Shown here: positions 63,892 through 64,000 of the stretch, one piece after another
Layout: every line of letters begins with the position of its first letter
Position numbering within the stretch: position 1 is the first letter of the stretch
Origin: Isochrysis galbana
Lineage: Eukaryota; Haptophyta; Isochrysidales; Isochrysidaceae
Reading direction: 5' to 3'
Assembly: GCA_018136815.1 (NCBI GenBank)
Contig: CM030935.1
Location: forward strand, 5,586,448-5,650,447
DNA: 64,000 nucleotides
Translations under genes and position numbers: made by a program
The notes under the pieces: generated by a model
What the model was told of the DNA's origin: nothing
Databases searched by the model: none
The model's input: the letters and a program-made list of their open reading frames with translations, nothing else

Positions 63892-64000
63892 TAGGGCGGT
63901 CAAACAGCTATTTTAACTTCTAAGGGTGAAAATTGAAAATTGACCGAGTCAAGATTGAGGATTCATTACAAGATTTTTGGATATGGTGACCGGATAGGTG
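63892..64000 (+). mobile_element. Left end of a second hAT element (continues past window)
   Basis: TAGGGCGGTCAAACAGCTAT matches the left terminus at 57544; GGGTGAAAATTGAAAATTGA and GTCAAGATTGAGGA align with its sub-terminal region (GGGGTGAAAAAATGACC, AAAATTGAGGA). The element runs off the right edge. Confidence 0.7.

Overview
The window is nuclear DNA from a GC-rich, repeat-laden unicellular eukaryote. The evidence is short GT-AG introns plus two GC-AG introns (9854-9936 and 45547-45638), single-exon genes with Pro/Ala-rich linkers, non-LTR retrotransposons, a hAT-type transposon, and long CT/GA microsatellites. GC-AG introns, extreme GC bias and temptin/cytochrome b561 proteins fit an alga, with a haptophyte my best guess (inference, not proven). 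A 100-base N run at 33304-33403 is an assembly gap.

Layout. 1-243: last exon of an unidentified gene. 1351-4305 (-): secreted PAN/Apple-like protein with repeated LLYGK motifs. 4.6-6.6 kb: remains of an AT-hook-bearing LINE (family A) with a nested insertion bounded by an 18-bp target duplication. 8.7-10.15 kb (+): temptin-cytochrome b561 protein. 11.0-13.65 kb: minisatellites, an AT-rich element with terminal inverted repeats and one ORF, a second family A LINE and a foldback element. 14.9-16.1 kb (+): second temptin protein. 17-19.1 kb: repeats and fragments of a second LINE family (B). 19.9-21.2 kb (-): probably membrane-anchored thioredoxin. 22.5-24.5 kb (-): HGH1-type armadillo protein. 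25.5-28.1 kb: LINE copies. 28.5-30.65 kb (-): Sec14/CRAL-TRIO protein. 33.9-40.55 kb (+): 2207-residue coiled-coil protein. 41-42 kb: family B LINE. 42.6-45.97 kb (+): ten-exon F-box/TPR gene. 47.3-48.3 kb: repeat and a temptin-b561 pseudogene. 49.8-51.98 kb (+): fucosyltransferase-like gene. 53.6-56.6 kb (-): UBA + RPA70N + AT-hook + tandem BRCT protein. 57.5-60.3 kb: broken hAT element, with a second hAT left end at 63892. 60.7-61.8 kb (-): membrane protein with a C-terminal WW domain.

The host genes do not form one pathway; they look like ordinary independent nuclear genes separated by transposon debris. Two patterns recur. Nine genes have a long tract, pyrimidine-rich on the coding strand, just upstream of or overlapping the start. 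The temptin/b561 family occurs three times, once as a pseudogene. The most unusual proteins are the UBA-RPA70N-BRCT protein, the LLYGK-repeat secreted protein and the orphan ORF of the AT-rich inverted-repeat element. All exon joins were worked out by reading splice sites and phases by eye; no transcript or database search supports them.
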